DNA of 64,000 bases from Proteles cristata cristata (Eukaryota > Chordata > Mammalia > Carnivora > Hyaenidae), in NCBI GenBank assembly GCA_017311185.1, contig JAESUZ010000983.1:124001-188000 (forward strand), in the 5' to 3' direction. Made by a program: the position numbers and the translations under genes. Below the pieces are notes generated by a model. The model saw only the letters and a program-made list of their open reading frames with translations, did not search any database and was not told the origin of the DNA. Of the stretch, positions 25,901-38,700 are shown piece after piece (positions within the stretch are counted from its first letter, which is position 1; each line of letters starts with the position of its first letter).

Positions 25901-28900
25901 CTGATGCGGGGCTCGAACCCACGAACCGCGAGTTCATGACCTAAGCGAAAGTCGGACACTTAACTGACTAAGCCACCCAGGCGCCCCTATCCTGTCTTGG
26001 CATTTAAACCAAGCTCTGGCCTCAGCCCTCCCAGCCAGTCCCCATATCGGCTAATTGAGAGGTCTCACTGATACCTACATCTGACCGTGTCGCTCCCTCT
26101 CATGGGTCTCTGCCATGGCCTTCATCCCCTCCGTGTCTGAGCTGACCCTGACAAATGCAAGAAGCCTCAGATCCACTGAGCCCCACTCAGTGGGGACCTG
26201 CCTTAGTTCACTCAACATTCAGTGAGCATATCCATGAATCCCCTCTAGTGCCAGGCACTGTTCTAGGTGGTGGGGATACAGCCGTGAACAAAACAAGGTC
26301 CCACACAGAGTTATACCCTACTGGAGTCAGCTGGGAGGATCTAGACTATCTCTGTGCTTGGCATAAGCTCCTGTCATTCACTGGCCACCACAGCCCCACT
26401 CGTCAGCACCTGCCAATTAGCCATTCCTCATCCTGCCAGGTAGCAGGGTAAGTCTCCATTCCTGAGAGTATCCACTCATTCTCCCAAGACACCTTTACCA
26501 AGCATCTTCTCTGTAGCAGGCACCAGGCTAGGCATTGGGAATGGAGCGCTGAGTAAGACCCAGCCCCTCCCAGCAAGACTCTCACATTCTGATTGGTTAG
26601 AGAGACACCCTCCAGGCAGCGATGCTGTAGAATGCTAAGGGCTAGGGCATATGGGAGCACAGAAGTTGTGGCCACACAGAGAAGGATGGGGGTTGGTCAG
26701 AGAGGGCTTTCCGAAGGAGCTGGTGGTGGACCTGAGTCGTGAGGAACACGTAGAGCCAGGCGGACAAAGGGCAGGGCATGGAGAGGGAGAGAGGAGCATG
26801 TAAGAAGGAAGGAGCCAATACACAAAGTCAGCAAGGAGGGGTAAGGACTCCTGGAGTGAGCTTCTTCCAAGGAGGAGGCACAATGCCCCCTCACTGGGCA
26901 GGATGAAGCTCAGAGCCCCTACTCCCCAAGGGAACACAGAGCCAGGAACATCTATGACCCAAGGCAGGGCCATGGTCAGATCCCTACTGGGGTTCTGCAT
27001 GGAAAATGAGCCTCTTGACACACATACTCTACACAGGTCCCCAGCTCAGCAGGAGAGCCCTGGTTCCAGAGCCTGGAGACCACAGTCTGAGGCTTCCTTT
27101 TATCACCCTCGTGATGCTTCTAAGCATTGATTCTTCTCTTAGTACCTCCCCACCTTTAAGCTGGTCTCCCCACTGGCTGCCCCTCATTGGCCACTTGGTT
27201 ACACATACACTTGGTAATGCCAGTTCCTTCTCGGACCACCTGTCTTCTCCTCTCTTACCTTCATTTCCTAGAATCCCAGCCTCAGAGGCTCTTAGAATCT
27301 TAAAACCATAGAATCATAGGAATTTAGCATCAAGACACATAGACCCCATGAACCTCGGCACTGGGAGAAATCTCCAAGTACGTGTACTCCAACTCCTGTG
27401 GTCATTCCCAGCCCCAGGGCAGTAATCCTGGCATCCTCTACAGGGCCTCTGGGCCCCTGCCGACTCATCTCCACTTACACAGGGCATGTCCACTCCCTCT
27501 AGCTCCAGCCAGAGGAGCCAACCAGAGAGAGATTGGAGCCCAAGTGTGCTGTCCACAGGCCAAGCACACCCCTGTTTCCTTCAGCCACTTCTTACATTCT
27601 CTTCCTCCTTCTGCCAAGCCAAGCTACTTAAAAATAAAAAGTTTGCTGCTACCCCAGCCCTCCTTGGGGATTGGGATGTTGCTTCCCCTGAATACCTTTG
27701 TCATCCCAACACCTCTGATAGCTAGAGACTGCCCCCTCTCATTCCAGAGGTGCCCCTCAGCCAGAAGCCTGCATTGGGATGGGGTCAGTGGGTGAGGGGG
27801 AAAATGGATGGGGCAGAGAAATGGAGAGGTGGAGGGGGATGAGCAAAGAGAGGAGCTGAAGAGAGAGGGGCCACTTACCCACACAGCGGGGACAGCACTG
27901 CTGTGGCTCGGTCACAGGCTGGGGACAGTGGACAGGCGGGCAGTGGAGGCGGTAACAACTCACATGGGCACTCTGAAGGGGACACGGAAGGGTGGTCCTG
28001 ATTCCAAAGAACCATTGCCTCTCACCCAAACCCGACCTTTCCCAAAACCCCATTCCAGCTATGAGACACTACACTTGTTTCCAGCCTGTGACAGGACAAA
28101 GACTGTCAACTCAATTTGTCCAGTCTCTCCCTTCCCCCTGCTCATGTGCCCCACCATGGAGGAGGGCACAGTGTGCACGGATTTGCACAGACCTTGTGTC
28201 CCTTTCCTGGTGTTTGAGACATGCAAGTAAAAGGCTGGACTTATTTTGACACTGATCTTGACTGTTGTTGTTTTAACTCTGGGGCTTCATTCTTTTACCT
28301 CTGGGCCTGACCTTCGTGGTTATGAGAGAAATGTGACACAGGAGGGCAGATGACAGGGATGGGGAAATGACTAGAAACCTGATGTGGAGAAGACTCAGGG
28401 CTTTGTGATCGACTCCCTGAATCTCTAGGTTTGGGTACAAACCCTGGAGTTGGCACCAGAGAAGGAGGGGCCCAAAGTTCTTGTGCTTTTTCAAGTACAC
28501 CAAAGGGAAGAGAATGGATGGGGCAGAAAAATGGGGTGTGTGGGGGGGCAGGGATGAGCTGAAACAGAGGAGCTGAAGAGAGAGATAGGCCACTGCCCCT
28601 CCTGGAGATTTCCCGGCTTGCCAGGCAGAGTCTGTCAGCCCAAGCTAGACAGCCCACACCTTACTCTCCCCTGTTATAAGGGTCATGGCACTCTGGCAAG
28701 GGAGAAACGAATTAGCTCCAGTGGATCACAAAACTTGGACTTTGTCAACTGGACCACATGTTGTCATGGACCCCATCTGTCTAGTCCATTCACCCGTGAA
28801 TTCCCAAAAACAAGGGTCATGCCTCATCTGTTCATCTCTGAATTGTCAGCTCAGGGCCTTGCTCCAGGCTGCTGCTGCCTGTGACAGTCTGAACAAAGGA

Positions 28901-31900
28901 GCAAGTGAATAAATAAGAGGCAGGAAGAGAAGGGATAGATGAACAGAGGGACCCAGCTTTGTTCCACTGTGAAGTCTGTGGGTTTGCTTCTAGCCCCATT
29001 GCCCACCAGGTTCCACCACGGCACCTCTTGCCCCATGGAAAACCCCAGACCAGACCCCAGACCCTCTGGGGTCACTGCTTTTCAAGATGGCCAGATCGCA
29101 AGGACAACCGGCGCTAAGGGGCATCCCAGAACCCACAGAATTGGTCTGAGCTCCAAAAGGGGCCTTCTAGAGGCCTGGCACACATGGGTGCTTCATAAGG
29201 TGAACTTAGGGGTGAACTAAGCCCCTCAGATGAGAAACTGGGGCAGAGTTCAAGGAACTATGTGACCTGAAGAGTTAGAAGAGCCAGGCAAGGTGTTGAA
29301 CAGGCAGGTGACCAGGTGGGAGGCCATGCAGCCAGACTGCCTCTCAGGAAAGTCATAACCACCATTTACTGAGGGGCTATTAGGTAGAGGCTTTATCTTG
29401 GATATATAACTATATGATCTGACTTTATTTGCTTAGCAATCCTAGGGGTAGGTGCTGCTATCCACACTTTCACCGTGAGAAAAGAGCCTCTGTCTGAGAT
29501 TTTAAATTGTTAAGACCACACAACAGGTGAGCACCATCTCCAGGGCCTCTGTACTTTGAGATTCTGAGCTGCCTCTGGTGGACGGGATAGGGATTCACTC
29601 ATTCGCTCAGTATTTACTGCATGACTACTGAGTGCCAGGCCCTCTTTTAAGCTCTAGGGACATAGCAGTGACACCAACACGGTCTCTGCTTCACAGAACT
29701 TGCATCCTAGGAGCAGGAGACAGACTATTAAAAATAAACAAGAAGGAACAAGATCATTTCAGTTGTTAAACTTATGATAATAATAAAACAGGGCGATGCA
29801 CTCGGGTTAACCGTTAGCATATTTTAGAGACAGCTACCAGAGAAAGCCTCATAAGGAGGTCACTTTTCTGTGACAAACTGTGAGATGAAAGGGACCATTT
29901 GTGAGAAGATTCAGGGATGGAGGGAGACATCTCAGGCAGAGAAACCACCAGGTAGGAATGAGGTTGAAGCACTGGCACAGGTAGGAGATGAGGTCTGAGA
30001 AAAAGGCAGAAGGCAGCTCACGCAGAACCCAAAGCAGAAAATTTGAATTTTACTTTAGGTGCAATGAAAAAGTTTTAAGAGTGGAATAACGTGATCAGTT
30101 TTATGTTCAGAAACGATCACTCTAGCTGCTGTGTGGAGGACGGATTTAGAGAGGAAACAGGGAGACCAGGTGGGAGGCTGGTGTAACAGCCCAGGGAGAG
30201 ATGAAGGTGGCTTTCATTAAGGGGAGTAGTGACAGTGGAGAGAAGTGGAGGAATTCAGGATATTTTCTGGAGATACTGGCATGATCACTTGGGTTGAGGA
30301 AACTCTGCAGACAGAGAAACAAATTAGCTCTAGTGGATCACAAAACTTGGACTTTGTCGACTGGACTGCATGATATGTCTGGAATTTTCTGTTATGGTTT
30401 TCTTTCTGTTCTCTGGCTATATTTCATAAAGTTCTTTTTGTAAAGGCTGATTGGCCTCAGATGTGCTAAGGAGAACCAAGGAGGAGGGCAGTTGTGGGGG
30501 ATTGTGTCTCCGTTGGCACCAGTGTTCTGCCTCGGGCCACATGGTAGAAGCCATGGGGAATCAGAGGGAAAGATCCCAGGAGGAATGAGACCCCAGTGAT
30601 CAGAGTCAGGAGAGGGGCTGGTCCATCCCCCTCCACCTAATGTCTTCTCAGAAGCTCCTCTCTGCTCCCACTTTGAGAACTGCCTTAACAAGAGAGGCTC
30701 TTACAGGCTTTCTGCATTCCTCTCTTGGCTTTTGTTCAGGGAAAGATGCCAAAGGGCTGGCTCCAGGTAGGAGCGAGGTACCCTGTCCCCCACAAGCACC
30801 AGTACCCAGACAAAGACTGTTGAGGATATCACACCAACCAGCCTGGGCCCAGGCAGCTGAACTGGAGCTAAGGGTGTTTCCAGCCTCCCAAACCACTCCC
30901 CCTCCATTCTTACCTCTCCATCCTCCTACCTGGCCTAAGAATTCCGGACCACCTGGGGATCTTATTTATTCCACCCAGTTGATAGTACAAGGGTCTGTGG
31001 AGGGGGCTGGGTAGGGTGGGGAAGGGGACACAGAAGTGAACAAAAAGATCTGGTCTCTGCCCCAATTTGTTCAGCCTCCAGCAGGACACCAAACTGGGCA
31101 TGAGTGAGCAGCCCGGAAGACCTGCTCTCAGGGGCTCCATGTAGGAGGGGCAGTAACTGACAGACATAGATAACTATTGTACTTGGCCAACAGTGATCAG
31201 GAGAAAGGGACAGAAAATCTTATGTGGCATCCCAGGAGACACACTTGCAGGTGAGGTATCCAATAATGGTGAGGGTAGCATTTGGGTGAAGCCTTAGAGT
31301 CAATATTTGAGCCAATGGAGTTGGGAGAGCATGTCCCAAGGCAGGGCAGCAAGAGAGGTGGCTGGAGGAAAGAGCACAAGGCAAGGAAGGTATGCGAGGT
31401 CAGATCAGAGAGGCTCTTGTCCTCTGCTGCATGGGACATAGGGAGGCTGGCAGCAGCCAACATGGAAGGAAGGCTGGACTGAAAGATGGAGGCCCAGTTT
31501 CCCACCCCAGCCCAGCCACTGACCCGTGGTGTGACTTATCTCTGAGAGGTACACGGAGCTGTCTATTCCCATGTATTGCGTACTCATTAGGGAAGTGGCC
31601 TAGCCTCACCCTCTCTCTGGGGTGACTTCTCTAGGGTCTCCCAGACATACCTGTCTCAGGTGGCCATGTGGCCAAAGGAACGTACCTCAGAGCAAGTACA
31701 GCGCAGGCAGTACATCAGGCCCTGTGGCTCCAAGTAGGGGTGCCAGCTCTCACCGGGTGAGTATCTCTTCCCATGGAAAAGGCAGAACATGTCTGGGCCT
31801 GGCAAACCAACCAGTGCTTTGTCAATCCTAGGAGGCTCCAGTCCAAAGACCACCATCCCTTCTTCTTTCTGGCTCTAAGAAAGATGTCATCTGGACCACT

Positions 31901-34900
31901 TAAGGGAAAGGGAATCCACCAGAAATGCTCTCTGCTCACGGGCCCGGAATATCTGAGCTTGTCAGCTCGTCCACACACTTGCTATGTGACTTTGGGCATG
32001 TCACTGCTCCCTTCTGAACCCGAACACTTCTCTCATAGGCAGTTAGGAGGATCGGACAGTCTAAGTGTCTACAAATTTAAGTTGTGGTATAAATGTTATT
32101 AGATGAACAATCTGAGGCCCAGAGAGGATAAATTACACCTTTAGGGTCAGTCAGCAAGGAGGGATGGTAGCCCAAGCTTCCTGACTTTCCGTCCAGTGCT
32201 CCTTCTGTCCTCATAATAACACTGGCTTCCTTTCCCTTGGTCCCATTTTGCTTATTTATTTACTACATCTCTGCATCCCCCCCTTCCCACTGCTGAGCCT
32301 CTCCCTACACACACACACACACACACACCCACACACACACACACACACTCCTCCTCTGGGTCCTATGACCCACCTTTGCAATAAAGCCACTCAGAGCAAT
32401 TTTCCTGCTTTCATACCATACTGTGTCCTTATAGCTCAGCAAGCTATAAGGTGATGGAAAGTGTTTGAACTGGGAAAACAAGGACTGCCTCGTGAAAGGT
32501 TCTTAGAAAGCTGACTTCTAAATAGCCTTAAAAATGGTCATGGCAACTACTGTGGTTGCACTAAGGTTGATTACTTTTGTGATCTGCATATCAGTTGTCT
32601 ATATGCAGATGAATGCTTCCAGGAATGACTGGGAAATGGTTGTTTCCTCGGGTGCGGGTGCGCATTAGATAAGTCTGCAATCCTGCTTTTCTCGCTCACT
32701 TCACACAGCCAATCGGTAGCCCTGCCTCCCCCCACCTCTTACTGGATCACCACTTAGCCTGGGAGCTCCAGGTCTGGCTCACAGCCATGCCTCACCCTGC
32801 TGCCTTTTGCCCCGTCCCTGCCGAACCTCCTTCTCTCCGGTACCCGGTGATTTTTACAACCCAGAAGGGATGCTGTCATTCCTACAGGAAAACCCTTTCA
32901 GGGAGGAACTGGGATGCCCAGCTCAAGCTAGGCTATCCCCAAAGCATTGTGGAATTAGATGAGATTGAGCTATGGAAAAAGGAGCCGACATTTATTGACT
33001 ATCTTCTCTTTATGTAAATTACTTAATTCTCTCATTGACATTGTTGTTTTGAGCATTAAGTTGGATGATGCTTGTCAAGGCCTACTTAGCCCAGTTCCTA
33101 ATACTTAGTTGAGCACTATGATTATGATAAATGTGGTAACAATGACCCTGCGAGATGGGTCATCTTGAATAGATGATAGTGTCCCTCTAACAGGGTCTTG
33201 GGGTTGTTACCATAATTATGAGAAAACTAGATGGAAAAGCTGAGGATGCACTTGCCTAGGCCATTCAGCTAGTGATCTGAATCCAGGACTCCACTCCCAG
33301 GCAGAGCCCCTCGCAGTTCACCTTCCTCCTTCATGGTTTTTTCCCCAATCCCAGGGCCTAGGGGCTCTTCTCTCTGCCTCAGTGGCCACTGTATGCTATT
33401 CCCTATTTTCTTTTCCTAGTCCCCTAGGTCTAGAATCTAGAGATTGCCTTTCATACCTCCTCCTGCCTACTTTCTAGAGTCTTCCTGTTAGACATTGCAC
33501 CGCACAGTTGCAGAGAACTGAAAGCAACATACCAGGAGGGGCAGCTTGTACAATGCAGAAATCCCCTCTCAGTGTTGGGGGTGCTGGGGCCGGTTCCAGG
33601 CACACACCTTCAGAGGAGAGGGTCTCCGGGGCCATTCCTAACCTTCAGAAAGTTTCCCCCATAACTGCTCCTGCTCTGCCTCTCAGGCCTTCCGGAACAA
33701 AGATTTGAGGCCATGGTCATGATACCCTCAGAGTCTGCGCTTCAGTGGCCGCTAGGGACCATAGGAGCACCTGGCTTGGTTCCCTCCCCACCCCCTCCTC
33801 AGCTCCCTAAAGTAGAGGGGGGATCAGACAGCAGATCTGTTCCCAGCAAGGCCCAAGCTGGGCCGTATCAAATGAGCTGTGTTTATCTCTCAGCCTCTGC
33901 TGGCAGAGAGGGCGGGGACCCAGCCCCAGCTGGGATGCTTGTCAGAGCCAGCCCAACTCTCCAAGGATTGAATAATGTCTTTCTTCCTTAGGCCCCTCCC
34001 CCTAACCAGGGAGGGGGGACGATTGCAACACTACCTCAAAGCCTTAGGTCTGAGCCTCGTTGCTGAAGAAACCCTCCTCTCCCACCTTCCTTGGGGCAGC
34101 CCTGTAGCCTGGCCCCTTTGCAAGTTGGCACCCCTCCCCCTTGCCGCCTGCTCCGAGCATGGAGACAGAAGGAACGTCTCAACCCATGCCCAGGCCAGGA
34201 AGCCGCTTTCTCTACCAACAGACCTGGCAGTGGCCGAGAACGTGTGGGGCCTGGCAGGCCGGTCCTTCAACCCCAGAAGGCCTCCTGTGGCCACAACGCC
34301 ACCCAACCATGCCCTCCAAGGTGAGAGGCACAAGGAAGGGTGGCATTGCCCGGGGCTCCCTCTTATACTGGGGGGTGAGTGCCCAAGGCCACGCCAAAGC
34401 CAGCAGATGGAGGAACGGTGGGGCCGCAGCCTCCTCCATCCCTCTGGTCCTGGCATTAGCCCCCATTAGCTCCTTCGGCCACGAATTCACCGTGTAACAA
34501 TGAGGAAGCCTCCCTCTTCCTTCTCTCAGCCTCAGTTTCTCTTCTGCAGAACAAGAGGGAAGGTGAACTTTGATCTCCAAAGGTTCCTGCACAGCTACTG
34601 CTTATGAATCCACGATTTCTCAGTTCCAACACAGCAAGTTTTTAAGATTGAAGATTTGAGAATTCTGTGCTTAGAAGAGCCTACATTTCACGAGAACATG
34701 AAGCTTCTAGAACTATGACTTTGTGGTTCTAAGAGTTGATCATTTCAAGCTTCCATGATTTAGGATACACTGATGGTGCATACACGCAGGCTCTCAGGGG
34801 CTGCAAGGCGGGTGGGCTAGGATAGGGTTCAGGGAGCCAATGAGTAACATGAAGAAGGAGGCCAAGTTTGTCTCTCACATCCCCTCCCTTCCCACCTGTT

Positions 34901-35677
34901 CCCTTGAGCTTCTGTGGCCTTCTCCCACCTGGCCTGGCCTTGGGCCTGCCCTGTGCCCCTCTCCACCCACCACCACACCTCATCCCATCCACCTGGGCCC
35001 ATATCTCTCTCCCCAATTCAGGGGCAACTGGGCCTTCTCTTGAGGATCTTTAGGAGTTAATAGCCCCTAGCCGTGATGTCTAACTCCGGAAAAAGACAGC
35101 AGTGGAGGAAAAAGAACAGTTGGCCCTGTTCCAGGCTTTAGATAGAGAAGAATTAAAGTTGGACAGGTCTCCTACCCCTCAAAACGGGTGCGAGTGTGTG
35201 TGTATCTAGTCCAAAGACCCTGGCTTTGGAGTCAGATAGGTCAGGATTCAAACTGGATTTGGCTTTTTATCTGTAGCCTGAGTTTAGACAAATTACTTAA
35301 TCATTCCAGGTCTCGGTTTCCATATCTGTTAAATGGGATTAGTAGTCTCTACCTCTCAGGGTTATTATAGAATTAAATCAGATAATATATGTAATGAGCC
35401 TAGTGCCTGACACATATTAGATGCTCAATTAAGTGGTAGGTTTAAAACAAAAAGCAGTGGGGCACGTGAGTGGCTCATTCAGTTAAGCATCCGACTTCGG
35501 CTCAGGTCACAATCTCACGGTTAATGGGTTTGAGACCCGCATCGGGCTCTGTTCTGACCGCTCAGAGCCTGGAGCCTGCTTCGGATTCTGTGTCTCCCCC
35601 GCTCTCTGCCCCTCCCCTGCTCATGTTCTGTCTCTGTCTCAAAAAGATATAATTTAAAAAAAAAATTAAACACACAC

Positions 35678-35728
<51 letters not shown>

Positions 35729-38700
35729 CCAAAAAGCAGATCCGGGTGCTGACTCCAAACTTCCCTAACAGTCTGTTTCTCATGGTATTCCATTTGTTCC
35801 CACAATTTTATGGGCAGCCCCAGGCACTCATTAGGGCATGAATATCAGGGTACCTGCCACTGAGGTCAAATCTCCCAGGTGTCATTTACAACCTCACCAA
35901 CCCTGTTTCCTGTGGCTCCGTACACTCTCCTAGACCTACTCACAAGCCAGATTCCCTCAGCGCCCCCTCTGCCTACACAGACCTCAGGGATGAGATACAG
36001 AGATGAAAGGGGTCACCAGGCTGGAGAGGGAGGGAGAGGCTTACGAGGTGGCCTTGAGAGTCCAGAGGGCAAAAGAAAGCCATGGAAAAGTTTTAAACCC
36101 GGGCATGCCCATGATCAGGTTTGCATTTTAGCATTATCACAGTGGTGGCCACAGGAATGGGGAATGCGTTGGAGGAGTTAGAGGGCGAGGCCGGAGGCGG
36201 GGAGACCAGGCGGCCTGTTGCAGCCACTGGTTTTAAGAGAATGCTGAGAAAGCAGCAGTGCCCCTGCACACAGATGAATGTGGAGCACTTGACACAGAAA
36301 CAGGAAGTGTTATTATCATTAGCAACAGTAATAGTACTTCCTTCCATTCATTCATTTATTGAGCATTTGTGTATCAGGTCTTCTACAAGTCTGTGGGCCT
36401 GGGCCATGACTAAGTAAGACACAGTCCCCATCCTCAAGGGGGCTCACAGCCTAATGAGGAAGATGGATAGATCTAATACAGCTGACCCTGGGGGCGCCTG
36501 GGTGGCTTAGTCGGTTAAGCGTCTGACTTTCGCTTAGGTCATGATCTCATGGTTCATGGGTTCGAGCCCCGCGTTGGGCTCTGTGCTGACAGCTAGCTCA
36601 GAGCCTGGAGCCTATTTCAGAGTCTGTGACTCCCTCTCTCTCTGAACCTCCCCTGCTCACGCTGTCTCTCTCTCTCTCTCCTAGAAATAAATAAAACATT
36701 AAAAAAAAATTTTTTTTTTAAATAATACAGCTGACCCTGAACAACCCAGGTTTGACCCGCACGGATCCACGTATATGTGGAATTTTTACAGTGCAGTACT
36801 GTAAATGTATTTTCTCTTCCTTATGATTTTCCTAATAACATTTTCCTTTCTCTAGCTTACGTTATTGTAAGATTACCGTATGTAATACATATAAGGCACA
36901 AGATATGTATTAATTAACTGCTCAGGTTATCGGTAAGGCTTCAAGTCAATAGCAGGCTATCGGTTATTAAGCTTTGGGGGGAGTCAAAAGCTAAATGCAG
37001 GTTTTTGACTGTGAGGGGGTGGATGCCCCTAACCCCCACATTGTTCAAGCGTCAACTGTACATACAGCGTGACAAGTTCTATGACAGTGGAAGCAGCCTT
37101 TGGGGAAGGCTTCCCCCAAAAAGATGCCTGACCTGGATGTTGGAGGAGTTAACAAGGTGCAGACGAAGGGGAAGGGCCTGTCAGGCAGCAGGAGCTATGT
37201 GCAAAGGCACAGAGGTGGGGGTGACCGTGGTTCACACAGGGCGCTGCAGTGTGCTAGCTCTTCTTCCTGCCCAAAGCATCTACTTGAATAGGCCATAGTC
37301 AAAGCTCTCTCCTAGCTTGACACTGGCTTAAAGTAATTGGACTTAGTTGATCCCACCTGATTTCAGGGCGGCAGCATTTACCAGAGTCTAAATGTTATCA
37401 TGTCACCTCGGGCTGTCATTGAGAGTATTGATTTTCCAGCAACACTCTCAGCGGTGGCCTTGTTTTCAGCCTCCTCTCCTCTTGTTGAATCTCTCACTCT
37501 TTCACCACCCCACCAGGCTCTTTCACACTCCTGCGTCTTCCCATGCTGTTTCCTCCACTGGGAATGTGATTCTCCAGCTCCATGTTTGGCCAACTCATTC
37601 TCATTCTTCAGAAGCCTGTCTAGATGCCGCCCTTTTGGTGAAGCCGCCCCACCCTTTCAGGCCAGCAGCCAGTCCTTCCCCAGGGCTCCCACAGAACTGA
37701 GTTCATCCCTCTGTGACAACTCTCGTCACTGGATTCAAAGTACTTATTAAGTGCATTCTTCTTCCTTACTAAGCTGTGAGCTTCTTGAGAGCAGGGACCA
37801 CATCTCATTACTTTTTGTATCTCCAGTGCTCTGCACAGGTTCTACACAGAGTTGGTGCTTGATAAATGAAGGCACCATGAAAGGATTGAGTCAACGGAGA
37901 CGGGAAGTTCTGGAAGAGGAGGTGATTGATGGTCCTTAATCCTGGAAACCCCTTTAACAAAGAAAATACTTGATCACGTGGGAAGATGGCCAAATCCCTC
38001 TTAGCACTTTGACCTTGCCACCTAACAGGAATTAGCCTTTGACTTCCCTTCTCCAGCTCTTGCCCATCTGAACTCCCAAACCAAACACCATGTAAAAAAG
38101 GGCAGAAGCCCAGGCAGGTAAGGGGATGAGCAATTCCATGATCTTCACATGTAAGTCACAGTTTCCAATCTGTTCCATCCAAGGTCATCTCTCAGTCTGC
38201 TTTGAAACGCTCATGCTATAGGAGTCTCATAGGGGATAGTTAGGACTGGGTAGTGTGATTGGGAATTCTTCCAAGAAGAAGCAGAAAAGACAACCAAAAA
38301 GAAGCTTCTGGGCTGCAGGGGAGGCTGGAAGGGACCAGGGGGTCTAGGGTGTGAGGAGAGAGGCCTGGGACTATGGCTGGCCTGTCCCCAGCCTGCAGGA
38401 ACTCGGGAAACCTGAGCGAGCCAGCTGCGCAGGAATGTGAGAAAGTTTACATCTTTTCCCTTGCGCCCACACAGCCATACTTTATTTATTTATAGTTCCC
38501 TTTCAAGCAAACAAACTTGCTTCCCTCTAAGACATAAGCTCTGCTCTGAGCACTGACACCCAGTGGGGGAGGCCTCCTAAGGGAATCAGAAGTGAAAACC
38601 TCAGGTCCTCAGCGGCTAAGCTGTACGACCTATGGAAAAGGCCCTTGCTTCTCTGAACCAGACTCCTCCTCTCTGGTACATGACGGATGTTCGGGAATAC

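Noticed and set aside
33700..34600. Several overlapping frames over 100 codons, possible extra gene
   Set aside because: They occur in all frames on both strands in a GC-rich intronic stretch, have no recognisable domain, and lie within CHRDL2 intron 1 without splice-consistent structure.
35671..35724. Regular short repeats considered as a CRISPR-like array
   Set aside because: It is a CA dinucleotide microsatellite in a mammalian SINE tail; no repeat-spacer structure exists anywhere in the window.
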